64,000 nucleotides of DNA from JAGRCP01 sp942490705 (GTDB lineage: Bacteria; Chloroflexota; Anaerolineae; Caldilineales; Caldilineaceae): NCBI GenBank assembly GCA_942490705.1, contig CALNXY010000005.1:439868-503867 (forward strand), in the 5' to 3' direction. Shown in pieces: positions 54,214 to 64,000 of the stretch. The first letter of the stretch is position 1, and each line of letters starts with the position of its first letter. The notes beneath the pieces are model-generated. The model was not told the origin of the DNA. It searched no databases and was given only the letters and a program-made list of their open reading frames with translations. The translations under genes were made by a program, and so were the position numbers.

Positions 54214-56537
54214 GTGGATGACCACCGAATTCTGCGGCGCGCGTGCTGGCGGCCGCGCGCCGTGCTCGCGTTCCTTACGGCGCTGCTCATCGTCGCGGCG
54301 ATGCCGGCAGCAGCAGCAGTCCGCGGCACCGCGTCACGAACTGCTGATCGAAGCCGAGGCCTTCGCCGATCACGGCGGCTGGAGCCTCGACACCCAGTTC
54401 GTCGCCAGCATGGGCTCGCCGTTCCTGCTGGCCCACGGACTCGGCGAGCCGGTGCGCGATGCGGTGACCACGGCCGAGCTGCCGGCCGCCGGCGTCTGGC
54501 ATGTCCATGCGCGCACCTACGACTGGGTGGCGCGCTGGAATGCGCCGGGGGCCCAGGGCGGTTCCGCCTGCTGGTCGATGGCGAGGCGCTCGGCGGCGAG
54601 CTCGGTGTGGCCGGTGCCGACTGGCGCTGGCAGCGGGTCGGCAGCTTCCGCATGAGCGAGCCCGGCTCGGTGGAGCTGCGCCTGCATGATCTGACCGGAT
54701 TCGACGGCCGTCTAGACGCCCTGTTCTTCTCCACGGCGGAGCGGTCGACGCCGCCGGCCGGCGGCGCGGAGCTGGCGAGCTGGCGACGCCGCTTGCTCGG
54801 TCAGGCCGACGCGTCGCGGCTGCGAGATGGCTACGACCTGGTGGTGGTCGGCGGCGGCTACGCCGGCATCGCCAGCGTCGATCGCTGCGGCGCGGATGGG
54901 CTGCAAGGTCGCGCTGCTGCAGGACCGGCCGGTGCTCGGCGGCAACGGCAGCAGCGAGGTGCGGGTGTGGGCCAAGGGCGGTACCCGTCGCGGTCGCTTC
55001 CCGCGCCTCGGCGAGATCGTCGAGGAGTTCGCCGACCGTGCCGCTGATTCGCCGGGTACCTACGAGGAGTTCGGCGACGACCGCAAGCTGGCGCTGGTCG
55101 GCTCCGAACGCAACATCGACCTGTTCCTGAACACCCGTGCCGAGGACGTCGGCATGGCCGAGGACGGTTCGCACATCGATTGGGTCGATGCCTTCGACAC
55201 CCGCAGCGGGGTGCGTTCGCGCTTCGCCGGCCGGCTGTTCGCCGACTGCACCGGCCACGGTTTCGTCGGCGCCTGGGCCGGTGCCGAGCACACCGTGCGC
55301 AGTAGGAGCATCTGGGCGCGAGCAACATGTGGCGCTGGGCTGCGGGTCGACGGCGCAGGTGGACTTTCCGGCGACGCCCTGGGCGTTGCAGCTGGGGCTG
55401 GACGACTTCCCGTATCCGCGCCGCGGCAAGGGCGAGTGGTTCTGGGAGAGCGGCTTCGACCTGCACCCGATCGACGATCTCGAGGCGATCCGCGACTGGA
55501 ACCTGCGCGCGGTGTTCGGCGCGTTCCAGGCGATGAAGAGCGGGCCGCGGGCCGCCGAACATCGCAACGCCGGGCTGCAGTGGGTGGCCTACGTCAGCGG
55601 CACCCGCGAATCGCGGCCGCCTGCTCGGCGATGTGGTGCTGACCCGCGACGACATCGCCAGCCGGCGCGCCTTCCCGGACGGCTGCGTGCCGACCACCTG
55701 GGACATCGACCTGCACTACCCGCGCGAGCAGTTCGCGAAGAAGTACCCCGACAATCCGTTCATCAGCCGCGGCTCACTTCGACAAGGCCGTCGACCGCGA
55801 GCACGGCTACCCGGTGCCCTACCGCTGCTTCTACTCGCGCAACATCGACAACCTGTTCATGGCCGGTCGCTGCATCAGCGTCACCCACGAGGCGCTGGGC
55901 ACCATCCGGGTGATGCGCACCGGTGGGATGATCGGCGAGGTGGTCGGCAAGGCGGCGTCGATCTGCGTGGCCGAGAGCTGCGCGCCGCGGGATGTCTACC
56001 AGCAGCACTGGGACTCGTTGGTGTCGCTGATGCACCTGCCGGGTGCTGCGCGCAGCGCGTGCGCCGGGCGGCGAGATCGAGATCCCGATCGACCTGGTGG
56101 CACCGGGCGGCGTGTCGGTGCGCGGCCTGGCCGGCGTGGTCGTCGACGACACGCGCGCGGAACTGGTCGGCGACTGGGTGCGCAGCACCCACGAACCGGG
56201 CTTCGTCGGCGACGGCTACCTGCACGACGACGCGCGCGGCGACGGCAGCTGCCGGGCGACCTTCACGCTGCGTGCTCGGCAGGCCGGCCGCCATGCCGTG
56301 GAGATGACCTGGCGGGCCAGCGGAAGTCGTGCCACCGCAGTGCCGGTGACGATCCGCTCGCAGGACTTCCGGACGCAGGTGCAGGTCGACCAGAGCGTCG
56401 CGCCGGACGGCTACGAGGGCTTCCGTGAGCTGGCGACGATCGACCTGCGGCCGGGCGTGCCGGTCGAGGTGACGATCAGCAACACCGGCACGTCTGGGCA
56501 CGTGATCGTCGACGCCGTTCGCCTGCGCAAGCTGTGA
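54214..56537 (+). CDS. Secreted FAD-dependent oxidoreductase (several frameshifts)
   Basis: From GTG 54214 a signal peptide (AVLAFLTALLIVAAMPAAAA) is followed by a beta-rich N-terminal domain (LLIEAEAFADHGGW) and, after frame changes near 54,340, 54,560 and 54,880, an FAD-binding fold (DLVVVGGGYAGIAS, KVALLQDRPVLGGNGSSEVRV). More breaks follow near 55,310, 55,620, 55,780 and 56,040, and the protein ends in a C-terminal beta-sandwich (GTSGHVIVDAVRLRKL). The reconstructed protein is about 770 residues. It resembles the large FAD-dependent oxidoreductases that planctomycetes and verrucomicrobia carry in quantity. Substrate unknown. The stop overlaps the next start (GTGA). Confidence 0.75.
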
Positions 56538-57839
56538 TTGCCGCGCGCCGGGTCCTGCTGCTGCGCGCCTGGCGGCTCGGCGTGCTGCTGGCCATCGCGC
56601 TGTCGGTGCACCACCAGGCGGCCTCGGGGCGCGCCGGGCGGGTGACGACCGTGCCCGGTCTGCGCGAGGTGCAGGCGCTGTGGCCGGCGGTGGCGGCGGT
56701 GGGGGACGCGCGTGACGAGGCCGGGAGCTGGCCGCTGCTGGGATGGGAAGGTGAGGTGATCGGGCAGCTGGTCGGCTCCTCGCCGGTCGCCGACCACGTC
56801 ATCGGCTACGCCGGCCCCAGCGAGGTGTGGTTGGCGCTCGACGGTGAGGCGCGGGTGGTTGCAGCGCGGTTGCGCGACAGTGCCGACACTCGCGAGCACG
56901 TCGCCGACGTGCGGGACGACCGGGCGTCTGTGGTCGGCGCTCGCCGGGCATCCGGCGACGGAGTTGGTCGAGTGCGACCCTCGCCGGGCTGGGCCTCGAC
57001 AGGGAAGGGGGGTCAGCGGCGCGACTCGCACCAGCGCGGCCGTGGTCGAGTCGGCCGGGGTGGCACTCGCGGCGGCGGTCGGGCGGTCGCTGCCGCGGCG
57101 CGGTGGCGTGTCGTTCGGCGGTCGGGACCTGGCGCTGATCGCGCTGACCGGGCTGGGTCTGCTGCTGGCCTGGCGGCCCGGCTGGCTGGGACGCCGGCGA
57201 CGCGCGATCCGGCGGTTGACCCAGCTGCTCTGCGTGGTGGTAATCGGCGTGGTGTTCGCCGACCTGCTGGCCTGGTCGCTGTTCGGAGCGTGGCTGCAGT
57301 ACGGTCTGCCCTGGCGGGCGCAGCCGGGCCTGGTGTTGCTCGCGGTCGCCGCCTTGCTGGTGCCCTGGGCGACGGGCCGTTCGGTCTACTGCGCGCACCT
57401 GTGCCCGCACGGTGCGGTGCAGGAAGGCCTCGGTCGGCTGGTCCGCTGGCGGGTGAGGCTGCCGCGCGGCGTGCATCGCGCGCTCGCCATGCTGCCGGCG
57501 TTGCTCGCCGTGGAGCTGGTCCTGGCGCTACTGCTCGGCCTGCCGGTCGATCTGGCCGGCGTCGAGGCCTTCGACGGCTGGCTGCTCGGCGCGGCGGCGC
57601 TGAGCTCGCTGGTGTTGTTGGGTGTCGGTCTGGTTGCGTCGGTGGCGGTGCCGATGGCCTACTGCCGCTACGGCTGCCCGACCGGCGCGCTGCTCAAGGT
57701 GTTCGCCACCGGCCGGGGTGATCGCTTCGGTCGGCGCGATGTCGGGCTGGCGGTGATCCTGCTGCTTACCGTGGCTTGCAGCGTGTGGCGGGAGCCGCTG
57801 CGCGCCTGGCTGGCGCTCGGGCCGTTGGGTTCGGTCTGA
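56534..57839 (+). CDS. NosR-like FMN-binding/ferredoxin membrane protein (frameshifts)
   Basis: GTG 56534 overlaps the previous stop. The N-terminal part has a signal anchor and an FMN-binding-type region (LLGWEGEVIGQLVGSSPVADHV, GYAGPSEVWLALDGEARVVAARLR). After frame changes near 56,920 and 57,000 come about six membrane segments and two Cys motifs, YCAHLCPHGAVQ and YCRYGCPTGALLK. These are the cluster-site motifs of NosR/NirI-type electron-transfer proteins, but the soluble ferredoxin tail is absent. Its coupling to the FAD enzyme suggests it hands electrons to or from it. Confidence 0.7.
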
Positions 57840-57932
57840 GCGCGGTGGTCGGTCTCGGCGTGTCGACCTGCGGTGTTCAGCGTGCGGTCGCGCGGGGAAC
57901 TGTGCTGGACCGGCGAGCGGGGGCGTGGTGCC

Positions 57933-58391
57933 ATGCGGGCGATGCCTGACCGCGCCGAACCCTGTCTGACCCGGTCATCCGCGTCGCTGCGGGGTGGCTG
58001 GTCGCGGCTCGGACCGTGCCTGCTCGGCTGGGTGTTGGTGGCGGCGCTGCTGTTGGCGGTGCTGCGTGAGCCGCTGCAGAGGGTGCGCCGCGAGGTGTTG
58101 GTCGAGCGCTGTCTGGACGCCCTGGACGATGCGCTGGTGGAGCGGTCGAAGAGCGCCGGCGGCTACCCGGACGAGCCCTTCCTGTCCGGTGGAGAGCTCG
58201 CCGCCCTGCTGGTGGCAGGCGGCTGGCTGGCGGAACTGCCCGCCAACCCGGACACCGGGTTGCCCTTCGGCAGCGTCGACCTGGAACCCGATCTGGTGTT
58301 CTACGACGCGCCCCCGGGCGGTGACGCCTACCGGCTCGAGGTGCTGGACGTGGCCGGCGAGCGGGTGGTGGCGTCCCGGCGGGGAGAATGA
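57933..58391 (+). CDS. Pseudopilin-like single-span protein
   Basis: 152 residues from ATG 57933. One N-terminal membrane segment (CLLGWVLVAALLLAVL) precedes a helix and a small globular domain containing NPDTGLPFGSVDLEPDLVFYDAPPGG, which looks like the C-terminal NP-x-TG-x-P turn of type II pseudopilins. A prepilin cleavage site was not found. Family membership is tentative. Confidence 0.5.
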   Translation: MRAMPDRAEPCLTRSSASLRGGWSRLGPCLLGWVLVAALLLAVLREPLQRVRREVLVERCLDALDDALVERSKSAGGYPDEPFLSGGELAALLVAGGWLAELPANPDTGLPFGSVDLEPDLVFYDAPPGGDAYRLEVLDVAGERVVASRRGE

Positions 58392-58407
58392 CGCGCCTAC
58401 CGTGTGC

Positions 58408-59916
58408 TCAGCGATCGGCGCCGGTCTCGATGGCCGCCGGCTCTTCGGTGGGCTGGCCGTCCGGGTCGGGCATTGCGGCAGCCGGCTGGAGCTGAGCGAT
58501 GTCCGTGTCAGGATCCCAGCCGCCGCCGAGCGCCTTGTAGAGGCGCACCAGGTTCTGGGCGGCGAGTCCGCGCGCCTCGGCCAGGCTGCCGCTGGCGCCG
58601 AACACCGAGCGCTGCGCGTCGAGGACCTGCTGGAAGCCGATCAGGCCTTGCTGGTAGAGCTTGGTGGCGAGGTGGAGCGATTCGTCGGCGGCCTGCTGGT
58701 TGCGCTCCAGGGCTTCGACGCGGACCCGTTGCTCGGTGAAGGCGATCATCGCGCTCTCGACCTCCTCGAGGGCGTTGAGCAGGGTGCGCTCGTAGATCAG
58801 GACGGACTGCTCGAGCTGCGCGTCGGCGATCTCGATCTGCGCGTCGCGGCGGCCGCCGTCGAGCAGCTGCCAGCGGAACGACGGCCCGAGCGTGAAGTTG
58901 CGGGAGCCGGGGTCGAACAGGTTGCCGCCGGCGAAGTTCTGGAAGCCGAAGGTGCCGTCGATGCTGAAGCTCGGATACAGGTCGGCGATCGCGACGCCGA
59001 CCCGCGCGGTCTGCGCGGCGAGCCTGCGTTCGGCGGCACGGATGTCCGGGCGTTGGCGCAGCAGGTTGGCGGGGACGCCGACGATGATCTGGCCGACCTG
59101 CGGCAGCGGCAGGGGCGCCGGTTCCCGGAGCTGGGTGTGGAGATCCTGCGGGTTGGTGCCCAACAGCACCGCCAGCGCGTTGATCTCGGTGGCGAGCCCG
59201 ATCCGCAGCGGCGGTACTGGGCTTTCGGATTCCGACAGGACCTGCGTGGACTGCGCGACATCGAGTCGCGACGACAGCCCGTCGGCGAAGCGGGTCTCGG
59301 TGAGTCGCTGGATCTCGCCCTGCGAGGAGAGGTTCTTCTCGGCGGCCTGCAGCTGGTCCTGGAGCGAGCGGATGTTCAGGTAGGCGCGGGCCACTTCGGC
59401 GAACAGCGACACCTGCACGTCGTGGCGGTCCTCGTCGGTGGCCTGGAACTCGGCCGTGGCGGCCTCCACCTGCCGGGCGATACGCCCGAACACGTCCAGC
59501 TCCCAGGACGCGTCGGCGCCGGCGCTGGCGACCGAGCGGGTCTCGAAGCCGGTGAAGATGTTGTTGGAGGCCTGGACGCCGCCGCCGATCCCGACTTGCG
59601 GCCGGCCTGCGGCGCGCACCACGCCGACTCGTGCCCGGGCCTCACCGACCCGGGCGAGAGCGATGCGCAGGTCGCGGTTGTCGGTGGCAGCACGCTGGAT
59701 CAACCCGTCGAGGGTCGGGTCGCCGAAGACCTTCCACCACTGCGTGATGTCGGTCGTGCCGATCTGGAAGGCCGGGTCGTCCACCGAGCCGAAGTTCTCG
59801 GGGAGCTGCACGCTGTTGGCCGGGGGACCCTCGTAGTCGGGTCCCACCGTGCATGCTGTCGGCATCAGAGCGAGCAGGAGACCGGGCGGCAGCGGGGAAG
59901 CGAGGCGAAGCGCCAT
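58408..59916 (-). CDS. RND outer-membrane efflux protein (NodT type)
   Basis: 502 residues from ATG 59916, intact. Outer-membrane factor of a tripartite efflux pump. Lipoprotein signal LMPTACTVGPDYEGPP; two OEP repeats with coiled coils (LQDQLQAAEKNLSSQGEIQRLTE; RQRPDIRAAERRLAAQ). The chain PDYEGPP-x-W-W-KVFGDPTLD is typical of NodT/OprM. It diverges from the adaptor and pump genes across 82 bases, so the three are probably coregulated. Confidence 0.92.
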   Translation of the reverse strand: MALRLASPLPPGLLLALMPTACTVGPDYEGPPANSVQLPENFGSVDDPAFQIGTTDITQWWKVFGDPTLDGLIQRAATDNRDLRIALARVGEARARVGVVRAAGRPQVGIGGGVQASNNIFTGFETRSVASAGADASWELDVFGRIARQVEAATAEFQATDEDRHDVQVSLFAEVARAYLNIRSLQDQLQAAEKNLSSQGEIQRLTETRFADGLSSRLDVAQSTQVLSESESPVPPLRIGLATEINALAVLLGTNPQDLHTQLREPAPLPLPQVGQIIVGVPANLLRQRPDIRAAERRLAAQTARVGVAIADLYPSFSIDGTFGFQNFAGGNLFDPGSRNFTLGPSFRWQLLDGGRRDAQIEIADAQLEQSVLIYERTLLNALEEVESAMIAFTEQRVRVEALERNQQAADESLHLATKLYQQGLIGFQQVLDAQRSVFGASGSLAEARGLAAQNLVRLYKALGGGWDPDTDIAQLQPAAAMPDPDGQPTEEPAAIETGADR

Positions 59917-59998
59917 GCGCGAGAGAGTAGCGGCGGATGCTTTCCTCGGCGGGTGCTTTTCTCGCGATCGCCACCTACGCTGCGCGGCGAGGTCTCGC

Positions 59999-61114
59999 AT
60001 GACGCACAATCCCGGTATCGCGCTTGCCGTAGGCGCGCTGTTCGCGCTCTCCGCCTGCTCGGAGAACCAGTTCCAGCCGCCGCCGCCGCCGCCCGTCGAG
60101 GTCGCGATGCCGGCGCAACGGGATGTCATCGACTACGTCGACTTCAGCGGCACGACCGAGTCCTTCGAGATCGTGGAGATCCGGGCGCGGGTGCAGGGCT
60201 TCCTGCAGCAGGTCGCCTACCGGGAGGGTGAGCCGGTCGCCGAGAACTCGGTGATGTTCCAGATCGACCCCGCGCCCTTCGTCGCCGCCCGCGATGCCGC
60301 CAAGGCCCGAGTGGTCCAGGCGCAGGCCGAGGCTCCATGCGAAGACCACCGCGGAGCAGGCATTGGCGATCGCCTACGAGGACCGTGCGGTGTCGGAGAT
60401 CCAACTGCTCGAGGCGCAGGCCCGGGCCGAGGCGATGGAGGCCGCGGTCGAGGGGGTCGCCGAGAAGGACCTCGCGATCCGCGAGTTGGATCTCTCCTAT
60501 TGCACGGTGAAGTCGCCGAGTCTCGGGTCGCCCCTCGGCGTCCGCGTTCGAGGTCGGCGCGCTGGTGGGGACGTTCACGAGTTCGACGCTCGCCCGCATC
60601 CGAAGACGCCAACCGCATCTATGTGTGGTTCAGCCGTCTCCGATCGAGTCCTCCTGCGGATGCTCGCCGACGGCAAGCTCGACGGCCAGCGCCGGGTCTA
60701 CCCCGAGGTCGAGATTGCGACCGAGGCGGATCAGGACCTCTGGCGCGGTCAGGTCGACTACGCCGACCCGGCCGTCGACGCGCAAACAGCGCACTGCTCC
60801 GGGTCGGGGCGGTCGTCGAGAACCCAGCTCAGCAGCTGGTCGGCGGGTTGTTCGTCCGCGTGCGACTCGCGTCCGCGACCTTGGAGAAGGCGCTGCTGGT
60901 GCCCGATGCGGCGATCGCCAGCGACCAGGCGGGGCGCTACGTCTACGTCGTCGATGACGAGAACACCGTCGTGCGCCGTGCGGTGGAGCTCGGCCCGCGT
61001 GACGGGGCCGACCGCGTCGTGACCGCCGGGATCAACGCCACCGATCGGGTCATCGTCGAGCCTTGCTGCACTCGTCCGGGCGGCAAGGTCACTCCCAAGT
61101 CTGCTGGCTCCTGA
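59999..61114 (+). CDS. RND efflux periplasmic adaptor (several frameshifts)
   Basis: From ATG 59999, lipoprotein signal ALSAC, then VEVAMPAQRDVIDYVDFSG and EIRARVQGFLQQVAYREGE, the AcrA/MexA lipoyl region. The frame breaks near 60,337, 60,525, 60,597 and 60,790, with the hairpin (RAEAMEAAVEGVAEKDLAIREL) and barrel (LLRVGAVVENPAQQLVGGLFVRV, LLVPDAAIASDQAGRYVYVV) recognisable in other frames. Complete adaptor apart from the shifts. Confidence 0.75.
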   Translation: MTHNPGIALAVGALFALSACSENQFQPPPPPPVEVAMPAQRDVIDYVDFSGTTESFEIVEIRARVQGFLQQVAYREGEPVAENSVMFQIDPAPFVAARDAAKARVVQAQAEAPCEDHRGAGIGDRLRGPCGVGDPTARGAGPGRGDGGRGRGGRREGPRDPRVGSLLLHGEVAESRVAPRRPRSRSARWWGRSRVRRSPASEDANRIYVWFSRLRSSPPADARRRQARRPAPGLPRGRDCDRGGSGPLARSGRLRRPGRRRANSALLRVGAVVENPAQQLVGGLFVRVRLASATLEKALLVPDAAIASDQAGRYVYVVDDENTVVRRAVELGPRDGADRVVTAGINATDRVIVEPCCTRPGGKVTPKSAGS

Positions 61115-61126
61115 CCTCGATCGCCG

Positions 61127-64000
61127 ATGCTCTCCGAGTTCTTCCTCGAGGCCCGATCTTCACCAGCGTGGTGTCGATCCTCATCGTCGCCGGCCGCGAG
61201 GTGCTCGGTCTGCCGTTGCCGATGCCCCGAATCTGGCTCCGGCGACCATCAAGGTCGACCAATACCCTGGTGCGGACTCTAGGTGGTGGCCGATACGGTC
61301 GCGGCGCCGATCGAGCAGGAGGTCAACGGCGTCGAGGGCATGATCTACATGCAGTTCGGTATGCGCCAACGACGGCACGTATGAACCTCACCGTCACCTT
61401 CGAGCCCGGCACCGACCTCGGACATCGCGTCGGTCAGGTGCAGAACCGGGTCGTCGGTCGCCGAACCGAGCCTGCCGGAGGAGGTGAAGCGCCAGGGCGT
61501 CACGGTGAAGAAGAATTCGACCGACAGCGTCATGTTGATCGTGAGCGTGTCCTCGCCGGACGGCACCTACGACGATGCTCTTCCTGAGCAACTACGCCAC
61601 CCTCCGGATCAAGGACCAGATCTCGCGCGGGTCCACGGGGTGGGCGACGTGCAGGTCTTCGGCGGGCGGGCGAGTACTTCGATGCGGATCTGGCTCGATC
61701 CCGAGAAGCTCGCGGCGCGTGGCCTGACCGCGGCGACGTGGTCAACGCCATCCGCGAGCAGAACATCCAGGTGGCGGCCGGGCGGATCGGTGCTGCGCCC
61801 CCCGACGCCGACAACGCGATCTTCGAGTACACGGTCACGTCGAGGGCCGGCTGGCGACCGCCGAGGAGTTCGGCAACATCGTCGTCCGACCGGCGAGGAC
61901 GGCGGCGGTGCTGCGGTGCAGGACGTCGCCCGGGTCGAGCTGGGCGCCCAGAACTACGCCATGGACTCCCAAGCGTCAACGGCAAGCCGGCCGCCATGCT
62001 CGCCATCTACCAGCAGCCCGGGGCGAACCTGATCGAGGTCTGCCGACGCGTGCTGGCCGAAGCTCGCCGAATCGGCCGAGACTCTTCCCCGAGGATCTCG
62101 AGGTACGCGATCGTCTACGACGCCACGCGCTTCGTGCGGCCTCGATCGAGGAGATCGTGATCACGCTGTTCATCGCGGCGATCCTGGTGGTCCTCTGACG
62201 GTGTTCGTCTTCCTGCAGAACTTCCGCGCCACCATGATTCCGGCCATCACCATCCCGGTCTCGCTGATCGGCACCTTCGCGGTGATGGCGGCCATCGGCT
62301 TCTCGCTCAACCAGCTCACCCTCTTCGGACTGGTGCTGGTGATCGGCATCGTCGTCGACGACGCCATCGTGGTGGTCGAGAACGTCGCGCGGCAACCTCG
62401 ACGACGGACATGTCGCTATCCCCGCCGAGGCGGCCAGCGAAGGCGATGAAGGAGGTCACCGGGACCGGTCATCGCGACCACCCTCGTGCTGCTGGCGGTG
62501 TTCGTGCCGACGTCGTTCCTGGGCGGGATCACCGGCCGTGATGTTCCAGCAGTTCGCGCTGACCATCGCCGCGGCCACCGTCTTCAGCTCGATCAACGCC
62601 CTGACCCTCAGCCCGGCCCTGTGCGGCGTCCTCATGCGGCGGAGCACCAGTGCAAGAAACACCCTCGTCTTCCGCGCCTTCGAGACGGCGATCGATCTCC
62701 GCACCACTACCGCGGCTACGGCGCCGTGGTCGTCAGCTAGGTGATCGCGTGCCGCGATCTCTTCCTCGTGCTGTTCCTGCTCATCGCGGCGGTCGGCGTG
62801 CTGGGCTTCGTCAGCCTGCCCAGCGGCTTCGTGCCGAGGAGGACGAAGGGCTACTGCATGGCGGCGTGCAACTCCCCGACGCCGCGTCCGCGGCCGCACC
62901 GACGGTCGTCACCGAGGCCGATCAACGCGATCGTCGCGCAACACCCCGGCGTCGCGACTACGTTCATGCACGATCAGCGGCTTCTCGCTGATCGATGGCG
63001 TGGCGAACCCGAACGTCGGCGTCCTATCATCCTCACGCTCGACCCGTGGGACGAGCGAGGGAAGCGAGCTCGCAGCAGGCGGCGATCGTCCGCGACGCTG
63101 CAACGCGGACGCTCGCGGAATATCCGCGACGCTATCGCCTTCGCCTTCGAAACGCCGCCGATCCGGGCGTCGGGCACGACCGGCGGCTTCGACATGCAGG
63201 TGCAGGACCGCGGCGGGCTCGGCATCGAGCTCACTGCAGCGGTTGCCCAGCGACATCGCGGCGACGGCGCGAGCACCAGGCGACTCTCGGACTCAACTCG
63301 ACGCTTCCGCGGCAACGTGCCGCAGCTGTTCGTCGACATCGACCGCGACAAGGTCAAGCAGCTCGGCATCCCGCTCGACGCCGGTGTTCGACACGCTGCA
63401 GACCAACCTCGGAAGTTCCTACGCCAACGACTTCAACGCCTTCGGCGGGACCTTCAGGTCCGGGTCCAGGCCGAGGCGCCAGTTCCGCGCCGAGCCCGAG
63501 GACATCCTCGGCTGCGACGTGCGGGCCGACAACGGCGAGTCTGATTCCGCTGGGCTCGATCGCCACGGTCGAGCAGCGAGCAACGGCCCGCCGACCATCT
63601 CCCGCTACAACCTCTATCCGGCGGCGTCGGTCAAGGGCCAGCCCGCCCCGGGGAACTCGTCTCGGGCGAGGCACTGGCCCTCATGGAGCAGCTCGCCAGG
63701 CAAACGCTGCCCGCCGGAACGTGAGCTTCGAGTGGACCGGGCTGGCCTACCAGGAGAAGCATGCCGGCGGCGACATCGCCCATCTGACGTCTTCGTGCTG
63801 GCCGTGCTGCTGGTCTTCCTCGTGCTCGCGGCGCAGTACGAGTCCTGGCGCTGCCCGTCACCGTCATCGTGCTCCTGGCGGTCGCCCCTCGGCCTCTGTG
63901 CGTCGCCGCGGTTGCGTCGACGGGCCTCGACAACAACATCTACACGCAGATCGGCATCGTGCTGCTCATCGCCCTGGTGTGCAAGAACGCCATCCTGATC
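61127..64000 (+). CDS. RND efflux transporter, partial and heavily frameshifted
   Basis: Starts MLSEFF at 61127. AcrB-type text can be followed across frames: PIFTSVVSILIVAG, EGMIYMQ, VNGKPAAMLAIYQQPGAN, LITLFIAAILVVL (TM2), MIPAITIPVSLIGTFAVMAAIGFSLNQLTLFGLVLVIGIVVDDAIVVVEN (split; TM3-TM4 with the proton-relay Asp-Asp) and FALTIAAATVFSSINALTLSPAL. The frame breaks about every 50-120 bases. The window ends inside the C-terminal half (ALVCKNAIL). Pumps drugs or toxic compounds using the proton gradient; substrate unknown. Confidence 0.8.

Noticed and set aside
54214..56537. Programmed frameshifting in the FAD gene
   Set aside because: There are many shifts at unrelated sites with no common slippery motif, and density rises toward the contig end.
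57994..60231. Very long rightward open frame opposite the efflux outer-membrane gene
   Set aside because: The opposite strand encodes a complete NodT-type protein with all repeats; the rightward text has no domain and arises from high GC.
1..64000. CRISPR arrays, rRNA genes, riboswitches, origin
   Set aside because: No regularly spaced repeats, rRNA-like text or recognisable riboswitch aptamer was seen on either strand.

Overview
The window reads as three stretches of different origin joined end to end, so it should be treated as a chimeric or concatenated assembly rather than one genome. Bases 1 to about 41,036 (moderate GC, mostly intact genes) look like a Chloroflexota bacterium of the Anaerolineae/Caldilineae kind: multi-domain lipoproteins with Pro/Thr- or Glu-rich linkers, LacI-controlled sugar ABC importers, PspC proteins and a BCD/PucC-type carrier. 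Bases about 41,037 to 43,976 are strongly AT-rich and carry Bacteroidota-type pieces: a RhuM-type fragment, a lipoprotein, a transposase tail and a YkgJ-type pseudogene. Bases 43,977 to 64,000 are very GC-rich and come from a Gram-negative bacterium, possibly Planctomycetota. Reading frames break there more and more often toward the right end, which looks like uncorrected base-call indels.

Chloroflexota part. 1-18.5 kb holds a TPR membrane protein, tRNA-Arg, a GH3-like membrane protein, signal peptidase I coupled to an AI-2E-type permease fused to a HAD hydrolase, a broken BCD-family carrier, a small protein plus a caspase-like protein, a protein with four cyclic-nucleotide-binding domains and an extracellular tail, an SH3 lipoprotein, tRNA-Leu, an ECF sigma/anti-sigma pair, MutM, YtxH and PspC proteins. 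18.9-23.3 kb holds an Ada-like HTH-methyltransferase, an orphan UgpC/MsmK-type ATPase, an archaeal-type phosphoglycerate mutase and a sirtuin.

23.6-38.2 kb is the most coherent system. A leftward ribose operon (rbsR, rbsK, DUF2291 lipoprotein, rbsA, rbsC and a binding protein that is two near-identical RbsB domains in one chain) diverges from a rightward operon (second LacI regulator, solute-binding lipoprotein, two permeases, ADP-ribosylglycohydrolase). Two abutting 12-bp palindromes lie between them. The rightward importer has no ATPase of its own; the orphan ATPase at 20-21 kb could serve it. A plausible joint role is scavenging of ribosyl compounds: uptake, release of ribose by the glycohydrolase and phosphorylation by ribokinase. 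This is inference. An acyl-CoA dehydrogenase and two small proteins close the part.

High-GC part. It holds a degenerate phosphodiesterase-like protein, a DadA-type oxidase, exonuclease III coupled to a beta-propeller lipoprotein, a TIM-barrel-like protein, a three-gene glycosylation operon (GT2, methyltransferase, polytopic glycosyltransferase), a secreted FAD oxidoreductase coupled to a NosR-like FMN/ferredoxin membrane protein, and a tripartite RND efflux locus cut by the window end.
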